DNA from: UBA8108 sp965659285
Lineage (GTDB): Bacteria > Planctomycetota > UBA8108
DNA length: 22,939 nt
NCBI GenBank assembly: GCA_965659285.1
Contig: CBFHWB010000056.1
Coordinates: 1 to 22,939 of the forward strand
Reading direction: 5' to 3'
Below are positions 7,201 to 16,500 of this stretch, in pieces; position 1 is the stretch's first letter, and every line of letters starts with the position of its first letter. The notes under the pieces were generated by a model. The model ran no database searches. It was not told the origin of the DNA and worked only from the letters and a program-made list of their open reading frames with translations. Position numbers and translations under genes: made by a program.

Positions 7201-8248
7201 GATTGAAAAGTCTATCCCGGGAGCCTTGCGAACACTGGCCCTGCTCGATGGCAACGGCGAAAATGAACCTCTCCACATCAGGGGGAACCATAAAAACAGA
7301 TCCCCGAAAACAGTCCAGCGATCGATACTGACGGCCCTCAAGGTTCCCGGTAAAAAGCCCGGGGCTCCTTCGAGGGGGAGCGGCCGCCTGGGCCTGGCTC
7401 GCAGGCTTGCGGATCGGAACAATCCCCTGGTGGCGCGCGTCATGGTCAACAGGATCTGGCACCACCTCTTTGGAAGGGGGATTGTTGAGTCCTGCGATGA
7501 TTTCGGTGTCATGGGTTCGACGCCATCGCACCCGGAACTGCTTGATTGGCTGGCTTTCCGGTTCATGGAAAATGGCTGGTCCATCAAGGACATGATCCGG
7601 ACTATCCTGGTCTCAAGGGCCTATGGCATGTCCAGCATCCCGCAACAACGGGGCGATGAGGTGGATCCCCAAAACAAGTTGTTGCATCGAATGGCGATCT
7701 TGAGGCTGCCCGCTGAGGCCATTCGCGACAAGGTCCTGGCTGTCTCCGGGCGCCTGGACAGAAAGTTGTTCGGAAAAGGTGTCATGGTCCATATCACCGA
7801 GTTTATGCGCGGCAACAGGAGCCCGGGTGGAAGCGGTCCTGTTGATGGTAATGGCCGAAGAAGTATCTATACCGAGGTCAGGCGAAATCACCTGCCCTCC
7901 ATGCTGCTCGCCTTTGACCGGCCGGTGCCGTTCATGACCATGGGCAAGAGAGTGTTGTCAAACTCTCCGGCGCAGGCTCTGATCCTTTTGAACGACCCAT
8001 TTGTTCATCAGCAGGTAGATATCTGGAGCAAGAGGCTTCTTGCCCAGGACGGCCTCGATGACACAGCCCTTCTGCGCCAGGCCTATGGAACGGCCTTTCA
8101 TCGCGCGCCTCGCGCGTCTGAGGTCTCCGCCGCTGTTGAGTTTTTGAAGGAGCAGGGACGGCTCTATCCGCAGGATTCGAGAGCCCGAGCCTGGAAAGAC
8201 CTCCTGCATACACTGATGAACGTCAAAGAATTCATTTTCATTAATTAA
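4298..8248 (+). CDS. PSCyt1-PSCyt2-PSD1 secreted cytochrome-type protein
   Basis: Large exported protein of 1316 residues from a PVC-specific family of unproven function, usually linked to carbohydrate degradation. A signal peptide covers about 9-26; the start could also be one of the nearby downstream ATGs. PSCyt1 (DUF1588/planctomycete cytochrome-C type) spans about 35-130, with a haem-binding motif CYKCH (50-54) and a QMPPKKKLS segment. PSCyt2 (DUF1549) spans about 150-390 and ends in a second CxxCH motif, C363-A-R-C-H-D-H. An insert at about 460-615 (FEDFEKETYDGW ... LLVGGG ... ILDNSRGGWGNIGADHI) resembles the beta-sandwich accessory domain of GH32 levanases. A second sandwich-like stretch follows at about 714-880. 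PSD1 (DUF1553) fills about 1025-1310, with VMVNRIWHHLFGRGIV and NSPAQALILLNDPF. It lies 28 bases upstream of the DUF1501 gene and is almost certainly cotranscribed with it. Confidence 0.93.
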   Translation: MMKMPRPAMRLFILLILSAVSSPGVAEEKLSPQELEFFENKVRPLLVERCYKCHSAGRKAPKAELFLDTRQGVLEGGESGAAMVPGKPSMSLLVEAIRYENPDLQMPPKKKLSSAEIAVIEKWVEMGAPDPRTGEKPVSEDEEAFDVLERKKAHWSWSPVNDQKVPAVKNTQWSRSGLDRFVLAGLEEAGLDPNPDASRRTLIKRAYYALTGLPPGIEEVEKFVADKSPGAFSALVDKLLKSPHFGEHWGQYWLDLVRFAETKGHEADYPIPEAWRYRDYVIRSLNADVPYDQWIKEHLAGDLIAEPRIDPELKTNESIQGTGFWHLGEATHSPVDIRGEEAERIHNQIDVFSKTFLGLSVGCARCHDHKFDAITQEDYYAMYGYIQSSGFQLADILEPVRKKEAAEAVRKLRSSETQKIYAAFSEGMRTRLQKLPVYLEAAAEVLRLGPLEGTSAPDTSDILFEDFEKETYDGWTVKGQAFGRGPRSQGNLPEHQGNVAARGRGFVNSHSHVSKGKVKVGDNFIGSMLSSHFKVERRFINLLVGGGPHKNQTCVDLVINGKPVASVVGPSSNKMVARSMDVSAWSGARAQLRILDNSRGGWGNIGADHIVFSNKAAAGPSEAGEDSGLAGRVSAVAGKRKLQGEVLKRVVAHVERARKDLHDPLHVFAKVSSAADAADAEKVRSSIVEQLERAEREHQGKLAGRKVISNVKNGERNYLKVERKWSEKKDLVVDYNRPGREEWIVSGHRFGPAPLASGDLLIGSEGRPVKEFVQTGRADADEASRKFYGMLRTPTFEVVGDTIWYRVRGSCEAFLAVDSHRTVHGPLHGGVRKRIKGDPKTWRWHSHPVRNYLGHRVHIEFSNFSENFAVGRVEFNAGAPVDSSPVNKVALQRIASLKDLKVPGLARVLSAQLAASLKALAPGASETAERGDHARLLNWALERTDLFEAVDSGGLVKIVSAYRKSKAEIEKSIPGALRTLALLDGNGENEPLHIRGNHKNRSPKTVQRSILTALKVPGKKPGAPSRGSGRLGLARRLADRNNPLVARVMVNRIWHHLFGRGIVESCDDFGVMGSTPSHPELLDWLAFRFMENGWSIKDMIRTILVSRAYGMSSIPQQRGDEVDPQNKLLHRMAILRLPAEAIRDKVLAVSGRLDRKLFGKGVMVHITEFMRGNRSPGGSGPVDGNGRRSIYTEVRRNHLPSMLLAFDRPVPFMTMGKRVLSNSPAQALILLNDPFVHQQVDIWSKRLLAQDGLDDTALLRQAYGTAFHRAPRASEVSAAVEFLKEQGRLYPQDSRARAWKDLLHTLMNVKEFIFIN

Positions 8249-8276
8249 CACCCCGCCAAACCAGGCTATTGAATCA

Positions 8277-9698
8277 ATGCATTGCCGTAGATATTTAGAA
8301 GGCCGGCTCACCAGGCGCCAGATGCTGAAGAACAGTTCGGTCGGATTCGGCGCCCTTGCGATGAACGTATTGCTCGCGCAGGAGAGCATGGCCGAGGCAG
8401 AGGGGCCGCTCGCTCCCAGGAACTCGCATTTTGAGGCCAAGGCCAGGAGCATCATTTTCCTTTATATGGATGGCGGTGTTTCCCAGGTTGACAGCTTCGA
8501 TCCGAAGCCTCGTCTTAATAAGGAGCACGGGAAGCCCTTCAGCCTGAAGATGGAGCCGACCCAGTTTAACAATATAGGTACCGTCTACCGTTCTCACTGG
8601 GGCTTTGCTAAATACGGCCAGTGTGGGATGGATGTCAGTGGGCTCTTTCCTCATATCGCGACCTGCGCCGATGACCTCGCGCTCGTTCGCTCTATGACAG
8701 CGCCATTTTCTGAGCACAACACAGCCAACTTTTTCCTGCACACCGGGTTCGGCGTGCAGGGGCGCCCCAGCATGGGGGCGTGGGCCACCTATGGCCTCGG
8801 GAGTGAATGTAGGGATCTCCCCGGATATGTCGTCCTCAATGGCGGGCTGATCCCATCCGGGGGGATGGATAATTTCAACAGCGGCTTCCTGCCCGCGGCC
8901 TACCAGGGCTCTATCTTCAAGGCTGGAAGTAAGCCCCTGGCCAACATCCGCCGGCGAGAGGCCAATGATGTGATCCAGCGCTCGAAGATCGCCCTCATGA
9001 AAAAGCTTGATGCCGGCGGGCTTGAAAACATTGGCAAGGTCGACAAGCTCGAATCAGCCATCGCTAATTATGAGATGGCCTTCAGGATGCAATCGGCCGT
9101 TCCTGATCTCGTCGATATCAAGGGAGAGACGAAGAAGATCAGGGAACTGTATGGCCTGGAATCCAAATACGGCCCAACCCGTTCCTACGGCCTTCAATGC
9201 CTCATCGCAAGGAGGATGGTGGAGAAGGGGGTTCGGTTTATCGAGCTGACCTGCCCGAGGATCTCCGGCAATGACAGGTGGGACGCTCATGGCAATATTC
9301 GGAAAAACCATGGCGACAACGCAAGGGCCGTAGACCAGCCCATTGCGGGCCTGATCAAGGATCTCAAGCAGAGAGGGCTGCTCGACTCTACACTGATCGT
9401 CTTCACTGGGGAATTCGGACGTACGCCTTTCGCCCAGGGCAGCAACGGCCGGGATCACAGTCCGTTTGGCTTCTCGCTCTTCCTCTGTGGCGGGGGAGCC
9501 AGGGGCGGCGCCATTTACGGAGCGACGGATGATTACGGCTATCGCGCTGTTGAGAACAAATGTGATCTCCACGACCTGCACGCCACGATGCTTCACCTGG
9601 CCGGGATGGATCATAAGAAGCTCACCTATCGCTTCAGCGGCCGCGACATGCGACTGACCGATGTTCATGGGAACGTGCTGCACGACATCGTTTCCTGA
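8277..9698 (+). CDS. DUF1501 family protein, Tat-exported
   Basis: Partner of the PSCyt/PSD1 protein; function is not established. The 473 residues have the alkaline-phosphatase/sulfatase-like fold attributed to DUF1501. A twin-arginine signal is visible at 12-18 (TRRQMLK) followed by a hydrophobic run to about 34, so folded export is likely. Family motifs: IIFLYMDGGVSQVDSFDPKP near 60-80, then ALVRSM, SEHNTANFFLHTGFG, PGYVVLNGG, HGDNARAVDQPIAGLI, FTGEFGRTPFAQGSNGRDH and the ending SGRDMRLTDVHG. Length is normal for the family. No clear SD precedes the ATG, so coupling to the upstream gene, 28 bases away, is plausible. The family call is very secure; the reaction is unknown. Confidence 0.94.
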   Translation: MHCRRYLEGRLTRRQMLKNSSVGFGALAMNVLLAQESMAEAEGPLAPRNSHFEAKARSIIFLYMDGGVSQVDSFDPKPRLNKEHGKPFSLKMEPTQFNNIGTVYRSHWGFAKYGQCGMDVSGLFPHIATCADDLALVRSMTAPFSEHNTANFFLHTGFGVQGRPSMGAWATYGLGSECRDLPGYVVLNGGLIPSGGMDNFNSGFLPAAYQGSIFKAGSKPLANIRRREANDVIQRSKIALMKKLDAGGLENIGKVDKLESAIANYEMAFRMQSAVPDLVDIKGETKKIRELYGLESKYGPTRSYGLQCLIARRMVEKGVRFIELTCPRISGNDRWDAHGNIRKNHGDNARAVDQPIAGLIKDLKQRGLLDSTLIVFTGEFGRTPFAQGSNGRDHSPFGFSLFLCGGGARGGAIYGATDDYGYRAVENKCDLHDLHATMLHLAGMDHKKLTYRFSGRDMRLTDVHGNVLHDIVS

Positions 9699-9700
9699 GC

Positions 9701-9756
9701 CTCGGGAGGCCCCGGAGGCGGCTTGCGCCGCGCGGCAGGCCCCTGCAAGCTCTTGC
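9701..9756. terminator. Cluster of short GC-rich hairpins after the DUF1501 gene
   Basis: Three short inverted repeats follow the DUF1501 stop. GCCT/AGGC lies across 9699-9710, GCGGC (9718-9722) / GCCGC (9727-9731) has a TTGC loop, and GCAA (9745-9748) / TTGC (9753-9756) is the third. No T-tract follows, so any termination would be Rho-dependent or weak. The position, between the PSD1/DUF1501 operon and xylA, fits an operon boundary. Confidence 0.35.
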
Positions 9757-9826
9757 CCGCCGGGAGAGGTTCTGGCAGTATGTGTGGCTCGCGGATTTAT
9801 CAACCAAACAGCAAGAGACCAGGAAT

Positions 9827-11137
9827 ATGTCAGCATTTCCGGAAATCGAGAAGATCGTTTACGAGGGGCCTGATTCAAAGAATCTGCTGTCCTTCCGTCA
9901 TTACAATCCCGACGAGGTGGTCGAGGGGAAGACGATGCGAGAGCATCTTCGTTTCAGCGTCGCCTATTGGCATACGATGCGCGGGGCCGGAGCCGATCCA
10001 TTTGGGGTTGGAACAGCCATCAGGCCCTGGGAGGCAGAGACGGATTCGGTTGAAAACGCGCTCAACCGCGCCAGGGTGGCCTTCGAGTTCATGGAGAAGC
10101 TTGGCGTGGATTTTTACTGCTTCCACGACAGGGATGTGGCTCCCGAGGGAGCTTCGCTGACTGAATCTAACGCCAATCTTGACCAGGTGGTGGCCCTGCT
10201 GAAGGAAGAGCAGGAGCGCACGGGGATCAAGTTGTTGTGGGGTACGGCCAATCTTTTCAGCAATCCCCGGTACGTTCATGGTGCAGCCACCAGTTGCAAC
10301 GCGGACGCGTTTGCCTATGCCGGCGCGCAGGTCAAAAAAGCCATCGAGGTGACCAAGGAACTTGGTGGTGAAAATTACGTATTCTGGGGGGGCCGTGAAG
10401 GCTATCAGAATTTGTACAATACGGACCTGAAGCGCGAGGTCGATCACCTGGCCGCCTTCATGCACATGGCCGTCGCCTACGCCAAGGAGATCGGTTTTGA
10501 TGGTCAATTCCTCTTTGAGCCCAAGCCCAAGGAGCCCACCAAGCATCAATACGATTTTGATTCCGCAAATTGCATCAACTTCATTCGGAGCTACGGTCTC
10601 GAGGACCATATCAAGCTCAACATAGAGACCAATCATGCGACCCTCGCGGGCCATACGATGGAGCATGAGCTTGAGTACGCCGGGAGCCAGGGTTTCCTGG
10701 GCTCCATTGATGCCAACACGGGCGACCTGCTGCTTGGCTGGGACACCGACCAGTTCCCTACCGATATCTACCTGACAACCCGTTGCATGCTTTCGATCTT
10801 GAAATATGGAGGTCTCGTGCCGGGTGGAATCAATTTTGATGCCAAGGTCCGCCGGGAGAGCTTTGAACCGGTTGATCTCTTTCATGCGCACATTGGAGGA
10901 ATGGACGCCTTCGCCAGGGGTCTCAAGATAGCCGCGGCGATTCGGGCTGAAGGCCTCCTCGACGGATTCCTCAAGGAGAGGTATTCCAGTTGGGACTCAG
11001 GCGTTGGAGCCGAGATCGAGGGCGGGCAGGCTTCCTTCGCCTCTCTCGAGCAGTACATGCTCGATAAGGGGGACGTGGAGGCCAACGTCAGCGGGCGGCA
11101 GGAAATGCTCGAGAACCTTATCAATACCTATCTCTGA
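9827..11137 (+). CDS. xylA: Xylose isomerase
   Basis: Cytosolic metal-dependent enzyme interconverting D-xylose and D-xylulose, often also D-glucose and D-fructose. The 436 residues from this ATG match the class II length (E. coli about 440). Signature motifs are intact: FHDRDVAPEG with catalytic H100 and D103, and FEPKPKEPT with metal-ligand E231 and K233, almost the same numbering as E. coli H101/E232. WGG(R)EGY at about 187-193, NIETNHATLAGH and DANTGD are also present, the last two carrying further metal ligands. I chose the ATG with AGGA just upstream over a GTG 45 bases earlier because MSAFPEIEKIVYEG matches usual family N-termini. Its stop overlaps the next ATG by one base (TGATG), implying translational coupling. 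No xylulokinase or XylR regulator is visible nearby. Confidence 0.96.
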   Translation: MSAFPEIEKIVYEGPDSKNLLSFRHYNPDEVVEGKTMREHLRFSVAYWHTMRGAGADPFGVGTAIRPWEAETDSVENALNRARVAFEFMEKLGVDFYCFHDRDVAPEGASLTESNANLDQVVALLKEEQERTGIKLLWGTANLFSNPRYVHGAATSCNADAFAYAGAQVKKAIEVTKELGGENYVFWGGREGYQNLYNTDLKREVDHLAAFMHMAVAYAKEIGFDGQFLFEPKPKEPTKHQYDFDSANCINFIRSYGLEDHIKLNIETNHATLAGHTMEHELEYAGSQGFLGSIDANTGDLLLGWDTDQFPTDIYLTTRCMLSILKYGGLVPGGINFDAKVRRESFEPVDLFHAHIGGMDAFARGLKIAAAIRAEGLLDGFLKERYSSWDSGVGAEIEGGQASFASLEQYMLDKGDVEANVSGRQEMLENLINTYL

Positions 11138-12102
11138 TGGGGTCCGAGTACCTGATTACAGGCGGCCAGGGTTTTTTCGGAGCCTGGATCGCCAGGAGGT
11201 TGCTTGAGGAGCAGGCTACCTTTGTGATGACGGATCTCGAGCCAAACGATGGGATCCTTCGCCAGGTGCTGAGCGAAGACCAGCTCGCATCTTTACAGCT
11301 CAGGTTTGGAGACATCAGCTCGAAGGATTTTGTCCGGGAACTCGTCCAGGAAACCAGCCCCGCCAGGATCATCCACCTGGCAGGCCTCCAGGTGCCCGCC
11401 TGCAGGGCGGATCCTGTCCTCGGGGCGAAGGTCAATGTTGCAGGGACACTCAATGTATTCGAGGCGGCACGCGCCCGGGATGGGGACTCTCCAATTGTCG
11501 TCTACGCCTCCAGCGCGGCTGTAGCGGGACCGCAGGAGGATTACACCGCCAGGATCCCCGACCATGCCGCCCATTTACCGAGAACCCAGTATGGTGTTTT
11601 CAAGCTCTGCAATGAAGGGAACGCCAGGCTTTACTGGGAGGAGCACGGCGTGCCAAGTGTCGGCTTGCGTCCCCTGACGGTTTATGGGGTCGGGCGCGAG
11701 GTCGGAATCACCAGCGGACCTACCAAGGCTATTCGCGCAGCCGTTCTCGGAAAGGAATATACCGTTCCTTTCTCGGGAGTGACAGGATTCAACTACGTGC
11801 AGGATATCGCAGATGACTTCATTGGCGCGGCCAGGGGTCATGGCGAGGGAGCCCTGGCCTTGAACACGCCCGGGGAGATTCATGATCTTCGGGAATTCCT
11901 CGATCTTGTTGAGCGGGAAATACCGGCGGCTGCGGGAAGGCTTCATTGTGAGGGCACCCCGGTTCCCGTCGCCTGGGATTGTAGTGAAGAGGGGCTCGAG
12001 GAGTTACTCGGCAAGGTTCCGCACACACCGGTGGCCGAGGGGATCAAGGCAACCATAGCCGAATTCGAGGGGCTGAAAGCCAGGGGCTTGCTGGAGGCGT
12101 AA
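11137..12102 (+). CDS. NAD-dependent epimerase/dehydratase (extended SDR)
   Basis: Cytosolic Rossmann-fold oxidoreductase of 321 residues. The nucleotide-binding motif is G9-G-Q-G12-F-F-G15, and an acidic D33 at the end of the second strand favours NAD over NADP. Catalytic serines sit in YASSAAV (123-129), and the active-site pair is Y152-G-V-F-K156. FNYVQDIADDF is the usual substrate-domain motif. It resembles UDP-glucose 4-epimerase-like or sugar-acid dehydrogenase SDRs, but the substrate cannot be assigned from sequence. Its ATG overlaps the xylA stop, so it likely acts on a related sugar or sugar acid. It ends only 3 bases from the converging gltD stop, leaving no room for a terminator. 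Confidence 0.88.
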   Translation: MGSEYLITGGQGFFGAWIARRLLEEQATFVMTDLEPNDGILRQVLSEDQLASLQLRFGDISSKDFVRELVQETSPARIIHLAGLQVPACRADPVLGAKVNVAGTLNVFEAARARDGDSPIVVYASSAAVAGPQEDYTARIPDHAAHLPRTQYGVFKLCNEGNARLYWEEHGVPSVGLRPLTVYGVGREVGITSGPTKAIRAAVLGKEYTVPFSGVTGFNYVQDIADDFIGAARGHGEGALALNTPGEIHDLREFLDLVEREIPAAAGRLHCEGTPVPVAWDCSEEGLEELLGKVPHTPVAEGIKATIAEFEGLKARGLLEA

Positions 12103-12105
12103 ACC

Positions 12106-13569
12106 TCAGGGGAGGGTGGTGGAGCCGGAGAGGAACCGGTCGACTTCTCTCGCAGCGCCGCGGCCTTCGTTGATGGCCCAGACGACAAGGGACTGGCCTC
12201 TTCGGCAGTCCCCAGCGGCAAAGACCCCTTCTATGCTTGTCGCGTATTGTTCGAACTCAGCCTTGAAGTTGCTGCGGTCGTCAGTCTCCAGCGCGAGCTT
12301 GTTAACAAGGGTATCTTCCGGCCCGAGGAAGCCCATCGCCAGCAGGATGAGGTCGGCCTTGAATTCTTTTTCGCTGCCGGGAACCTCTTCCATCTGGAAC
12401 CTTCCGGAGTCGTCCTTCTTCCATTCCACCTGGATCGTCCGGATGCCTTTGACCTCTCCGTTCTCTCCGGCAATGAATTCTTTGCTCAGGATGCTGTACT
12501 CTCGTGGATCATTTCCGAATTGGGCCTCGACTTCCGCGTGTCCGTAATCGACACGGAATATTCTCGGCCATTGGGGCCAGGGGTTGTCGTCCCCTCGGGC
12601 CTCCGGGGGCCTCGGTAGAAGCTCAAAATTCACCAGGCTGCTGCAGCCATGGCGCATCGATGTTCCGATGCAGTCAGTCCCTGTGTCTCCGCCGCCGATG
12701 ACGATAACATCCTTGCCCTTCGCTGAGATGTAGTCGCCGTTTTCGAGTCCTGAATCGAGGAGGCTGCTGGTGTTGAGGGTCAGGAACTCCATCGCGAAGT
12801 GGATTCCCTCGAGCTCACGGCCGGGTATAGGAAGGTCTCTTGGCGTGGTGGCTCCGCAGCAGAGCACAATCGCATCGTTGGTTTCGCGCAGCTCTTCCAC
12901 ATCGACGTTTTCGCCAACATTCGCGTTGGTGATGAACTCGATCCCCTCATCCCGCAGAAGGTCAATCCGGCGATCGACGGTCTTCTTATCGAGCTTCATG
13001 TTAGGTATTCCATACATGAGCAGCCCGCCAATCCTGTCAGCTCTCTCGTAGACAGTCACAAGGTGTCCGGCCTTGTTGAGCTGGGCGGCGCAGGCGAGGC
13101 CGGCTGGGCCGGAGCCGATCACGGCAATCTTCTTGTCAGTTCTTACCGCGGGTGGCTGGGCAATGATCCAGCCCTCTGCAAAGCCACGATCGACAATCGC
13201 GTTCTCAATATTTTTTATGGTTACGGCAGGGTCGGTAATCCCAAGAACGCAGGCGCCTTCACAGGGCGCGGGGCAGACCCGACCGGTGAATTCAGGGAAG
13301 TTGTTCGTCTTGTGGAGGCGATCCAGCGCCTCCTTCCATCTTCCCTGGTAGACCAGGTCGTTCCATTCAGGGATGAGGTTGTCGACGGGGCATCCGGTGG
13401 TGGACTGGCAGAAGGGAACCCCGCAATCCATGCACCTCGCTCCCTGGGTCTTGAGGTGCTCTTCGGGTACTTCAACAAGGAACTCTTCGTAGTTTTTGAT
13501 CCGCTCGGCCGGGTCGGCGTAGGGGACAGCCTGACGGTCGAATTCTTTGAAACCTGTTACTTTGCCCAT
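12106..13569 (-). CDS. gltD: Glutamate synthase small (beta) subunit
   Basis: NADPH-oxidising flavoprotein subunit of glutamate synthase, which passes electrons through FAD and iron-sulfur clusters to the large subunit. 487 residues, usual length. The start MGKVTGFKEFDRQ is the typical GltD N-terminus; a longer reading into gltB (to 13632) is unlikely. An N-terminal Fe-S domain carries C46, C49, C54, C60 and C99, C103, C107. The FAD motif is IGSGPAG (151-157), the NAD(P)H motif is IGGGDTGTDC (291-300), and the C-terminal FAD motif is AAGDCRRGQSLVVWAINEGR. The ATG follows the gltB stop after one base, so the two subunits are translationally coupled. NADPH rather than NADH use is inferred from the family. 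Confidence 0.97.
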   Translation of the reverse strand: MGKVTGFKEFDRQAVPYADPAERIKNYEEFLVEVPEEHLKTQGARCMDCGVPFCQSTTGCPVDNLIPEWNDLVYQGRWKEALDRLHKTNNFPEFTGRVCPAPCEGACVLGITDPAVTIKNIENAIVDRGFAEGWIIAQPPAVRTDKKIAVIGSGPAGLACAAQLNKAGHLVTVYERADRIGGLLMYGIPNMKLDKKTVDRRIDLLRDEGIEFITNANVGENVDVEELRETNDAIVLCCGATTPRDLPIPGRELEGIHFAMEFLTLNTSSLLDSGLENGDYISAKGKDVIVIGGGDTGTDCIGTSMRHGCSSLVNFELLPRPPEARGDDNPWPQWPRIFRVDYGHAEVEAQFGNDPREYSILSKEFIAGENGEVKGIRTIQVEWKKDDSGRFQMEEVPGSEKEFKADLILLAMGFLGPEDTLVNKLALETDDRSNFKAEFEQYATSIEGVFAAGDCRRGQSLVVWAINEGRGAAREVDRFLSGSTTLP

Positions 13570-13570
13570 C

Positions 13571-16500
13571 TCAGATCCCCGCTTCCATTTCTTCAGCAGC
13601 GCCAACGCCTGCCTTGGACCTGTTCTCTTCAAGGACCCGCTTGTAGTCGACCGGCATCACCTTGACAAATTTAGGCAGGCTTTCAGCCCAGCTTTCAAGG
13701 ATCCGGGCAGCTACGCTCGAGCCAGTTTTGTCCTGGTGGCGTTCGATCAGCCCCTTGAGCTCAGCTGTATCTTCAGCAGTCTCGACCTTCTCCAGGACGA
13801 CCATGCCCAGGTTGCACCGGGTGATGAAGTCATTATCGTCGTCATAGACGTAGGCGATCCCGCCGCTCATCCCTGCGGCAAAGTTTCTTCCTGTAGGCCC
13901 GAGGATGACGACCCGTCCACCGGTCATGTATTCGCAGCCGTGGTCTCCTACGCCTTCGATGACCGTATGAGCCCCGGAATTCCGGACGCAGAACCTCTCT
14001 GCTGCGCGGCCTCGAAAATAGGCCTCACCGCTGGTGGCTCCGTAGAGAACAACGTTACCGACGATGATATTTTCTTCGGCCTCAAAGGTTGAATTGCGTG
14101 GAGGGTAAATAATGACCCGGCCGCCGGAGAGACCCTTGCCGACATAGTCGTTGGCGTCTCCTTCAAGCTCGAGTGTCACGCCACTGGCGAGAAATGCGCC
14201 AAAGCTCTGCCCGGCTGAACCATTGAAGTTAATGTTGATAGTCCCATCGGGCAGACAGTCCTTGCCATGCGACTTGGCTATCTCATTGCTGAGGATGGTT
14301 CCAACGGTACGGTTGGTATTGATGATCGGAAGCTCGATGTCGACCGGGTCGCCATTGTCGAGGGCTCCCTTGCAGAGCTCGAGGAGCTTTTGATCCAGGG
14401 CGTCCTCTAATCCGTGGTCCTGGGCGATGGAACAATAAACACCCACGTTCTCGTGGGGCTTCTCCGCAGGGGAGAGCAGGGGCGTAAGGTCGAGGCCATC
14501 GGCCTTCCAGTGTGCAATCGCGGCATCGGGCTGGAGGCATTCAACATGGCCGATCATGTCATTGATGGTCCTGAATCCTAGGCTGGCCATGTGCTCCCTG
14601 GCCTCTTCCGCTACCATGAAGAGGTAGTTGACCACGTGCTCTGGAAGCCCTGTGAATTTTTCCCGAAGGTCCGGGTCCTGGGTGGCGATGCCTACCGGGC
14701 AGGTATTCAGATGGCATTTGCGCATCATGATGCACCCGAGTGTGATCAACGGAGCCGTGGAGAAACCGAATTCTTCAGCACCAAGGAGGGCGGCAATCGC
14801 GACATCCCGTCCCGTCTTGAGCTGCCCGTCGGTCTGGAGAACCACCCGGGAGCGCAGGTCATTGAGTACAAGGGTCTGGTGGGTCTCGGCGATCCCGAGC
14901 TCCCATGGGAGGCCCGCATGCTTGATGCTGGTCAGGGGCGAGGCTCCGGTCCCGCCGTCGTGCCCACTGATAAGGATGTGGTCAGAATGAGCCTTGGCCA
15001 CGCCAGCGGCGACGGTTCCGACTCCGACCTCAGATACGAGCTTGACGCTGATACGGGCGGATCGATTGGCGTTCTTGAGGTCATGGATGAGCTGGGCAAG
15101 GTCTTCGATGGAGTAAATGTCATGATGGGGAGGGGGGCTGATCAGGCCTACCCCTGGGGTGGAGTAGCGGGTCTTCGCTATGATTTCATCGACCTTGTGG
15201 CCTGGGAGTTCGCCTCCTTCGCCAGGCTTGGCTCCCTGGGAGATCTTGATCTGGAGCTCATCTGCGTTGGTTAAATACCAGATCGTCACGCCAAATCGTC
15301 CGGATGCCACCTGCTTGATGGCGGACCTTTTGGAATCACCATTCTCGAGGGGCTCAAACCGCTTTGGATCTTCTCCGCCTTCGCCGGTATTTGACTTTCC
15401 TCCGAGCCTGTTCATGGCTATGGCGAGGGTCTCATGAGACTCCGCAGAGATCGAACCGAAGCTCATGGCCCCGGTGCAGAACCTCTTGACGATCTCGCTG
15501 GCGGGCTCCACCTCATCAATCGGTATAGCCCCAGGGGAGGAGCCAGGATCAAATTCGAGCAGGCCGCGAAGGGTGCATCTGTTCCTGTCGCTCTCGTTGA
15601 CGAGCTTCGAGAACCTGGCGTAGGAATCCGGGCTGTTGTCCCGGGCTGCGGCCTGGATCTCGGCGATGCTCTCAGGGTTCCACATATGCCGCTCGCCGCC
15701 GGCGCGCCAATGGTATTCGCCGGGGTTGTTGAGGACGCCAGGGTCTACATTCTCGCTCGAAGGGTATCCGACCTCGTGCCTTCTCAGGGCCTCTGAAGAG
15801 AGAACATCGAATCCGACTCCCTGGATCCTGCTGGCGGTTCCGTCGAAACACCTCTTGATCACATCGTCCCTGATGCCGATAGCCTCGAAAATCTGCGCCC
15901 CCTTGTAGCTCTGCAATGTGGAGATGCCCATCTTGGCCATGACCTTGAGCATCCCCTTGGCGACGCCCTTTCTATACCCCTCGACAATCTTCTCCTCGGT
16001 GTAGCCGTCCGGGAAGAGCCCATCGTCGCTGCACTTGAGGAGAGCTTCGAAGGCGAGGTAGGGATTGATCGCATCGGCTCCGTAGCCAATCAGGAGACAA
16101 TGGTGGTGGACCTCGCGGCCCTCAGCTGTCTCAAGAATGATTCCAATTCGGGTTCGCTTGGCTCTCTTGACCAGGTGCTGGTGGACGGCCCCGCAGGCCA
16201 GGAGTGAACTGGCAGGCACCCGGTCGGACCCGACGGCCCTGTCTGAAAGGATGACCAGGCTGTCTCCGCGGTCGATGGCTTCCTCTGCCTCAAGGGAGAT
16301 CCTGTCGAGAGTGGAGGTCAGGCCATTTTTCCCTTCACCTCTTGGGTAGGTGATGTCAATCGTCCTGGTTTTCCATCCCCGATGGTCGATACTCTTGAGC
16401 GTAGCAAGCTCGCCATTTGTCAAGATGGGGTGAGGCACCCGGAGCCTTGCCGCCTGGGATTCGGAAGTTTCAAGAAGATTCCCCTCGGGGCCGATGTAGG

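Noticed and set aside
9782..9826. Upstream GTG start for xylose isomerase
   Set aside because: The extra 15 residues do not look like family sequence, and the ATG at 9827 gives the normal N-terminus, length and catalytic-residue numbering.
13570..13632. Longer N-terminus for gltD extending into gltB
   Set aside because: It would overlap gltB by about 60 bases and add 21 atypical residues before the standard MGKVTGF start.
12799..13665. Long plus-strand frame antisense to gltD
   Set aside because: Shadow of gltD, whose Fe-S and FAD motifs are clear on the other strand.
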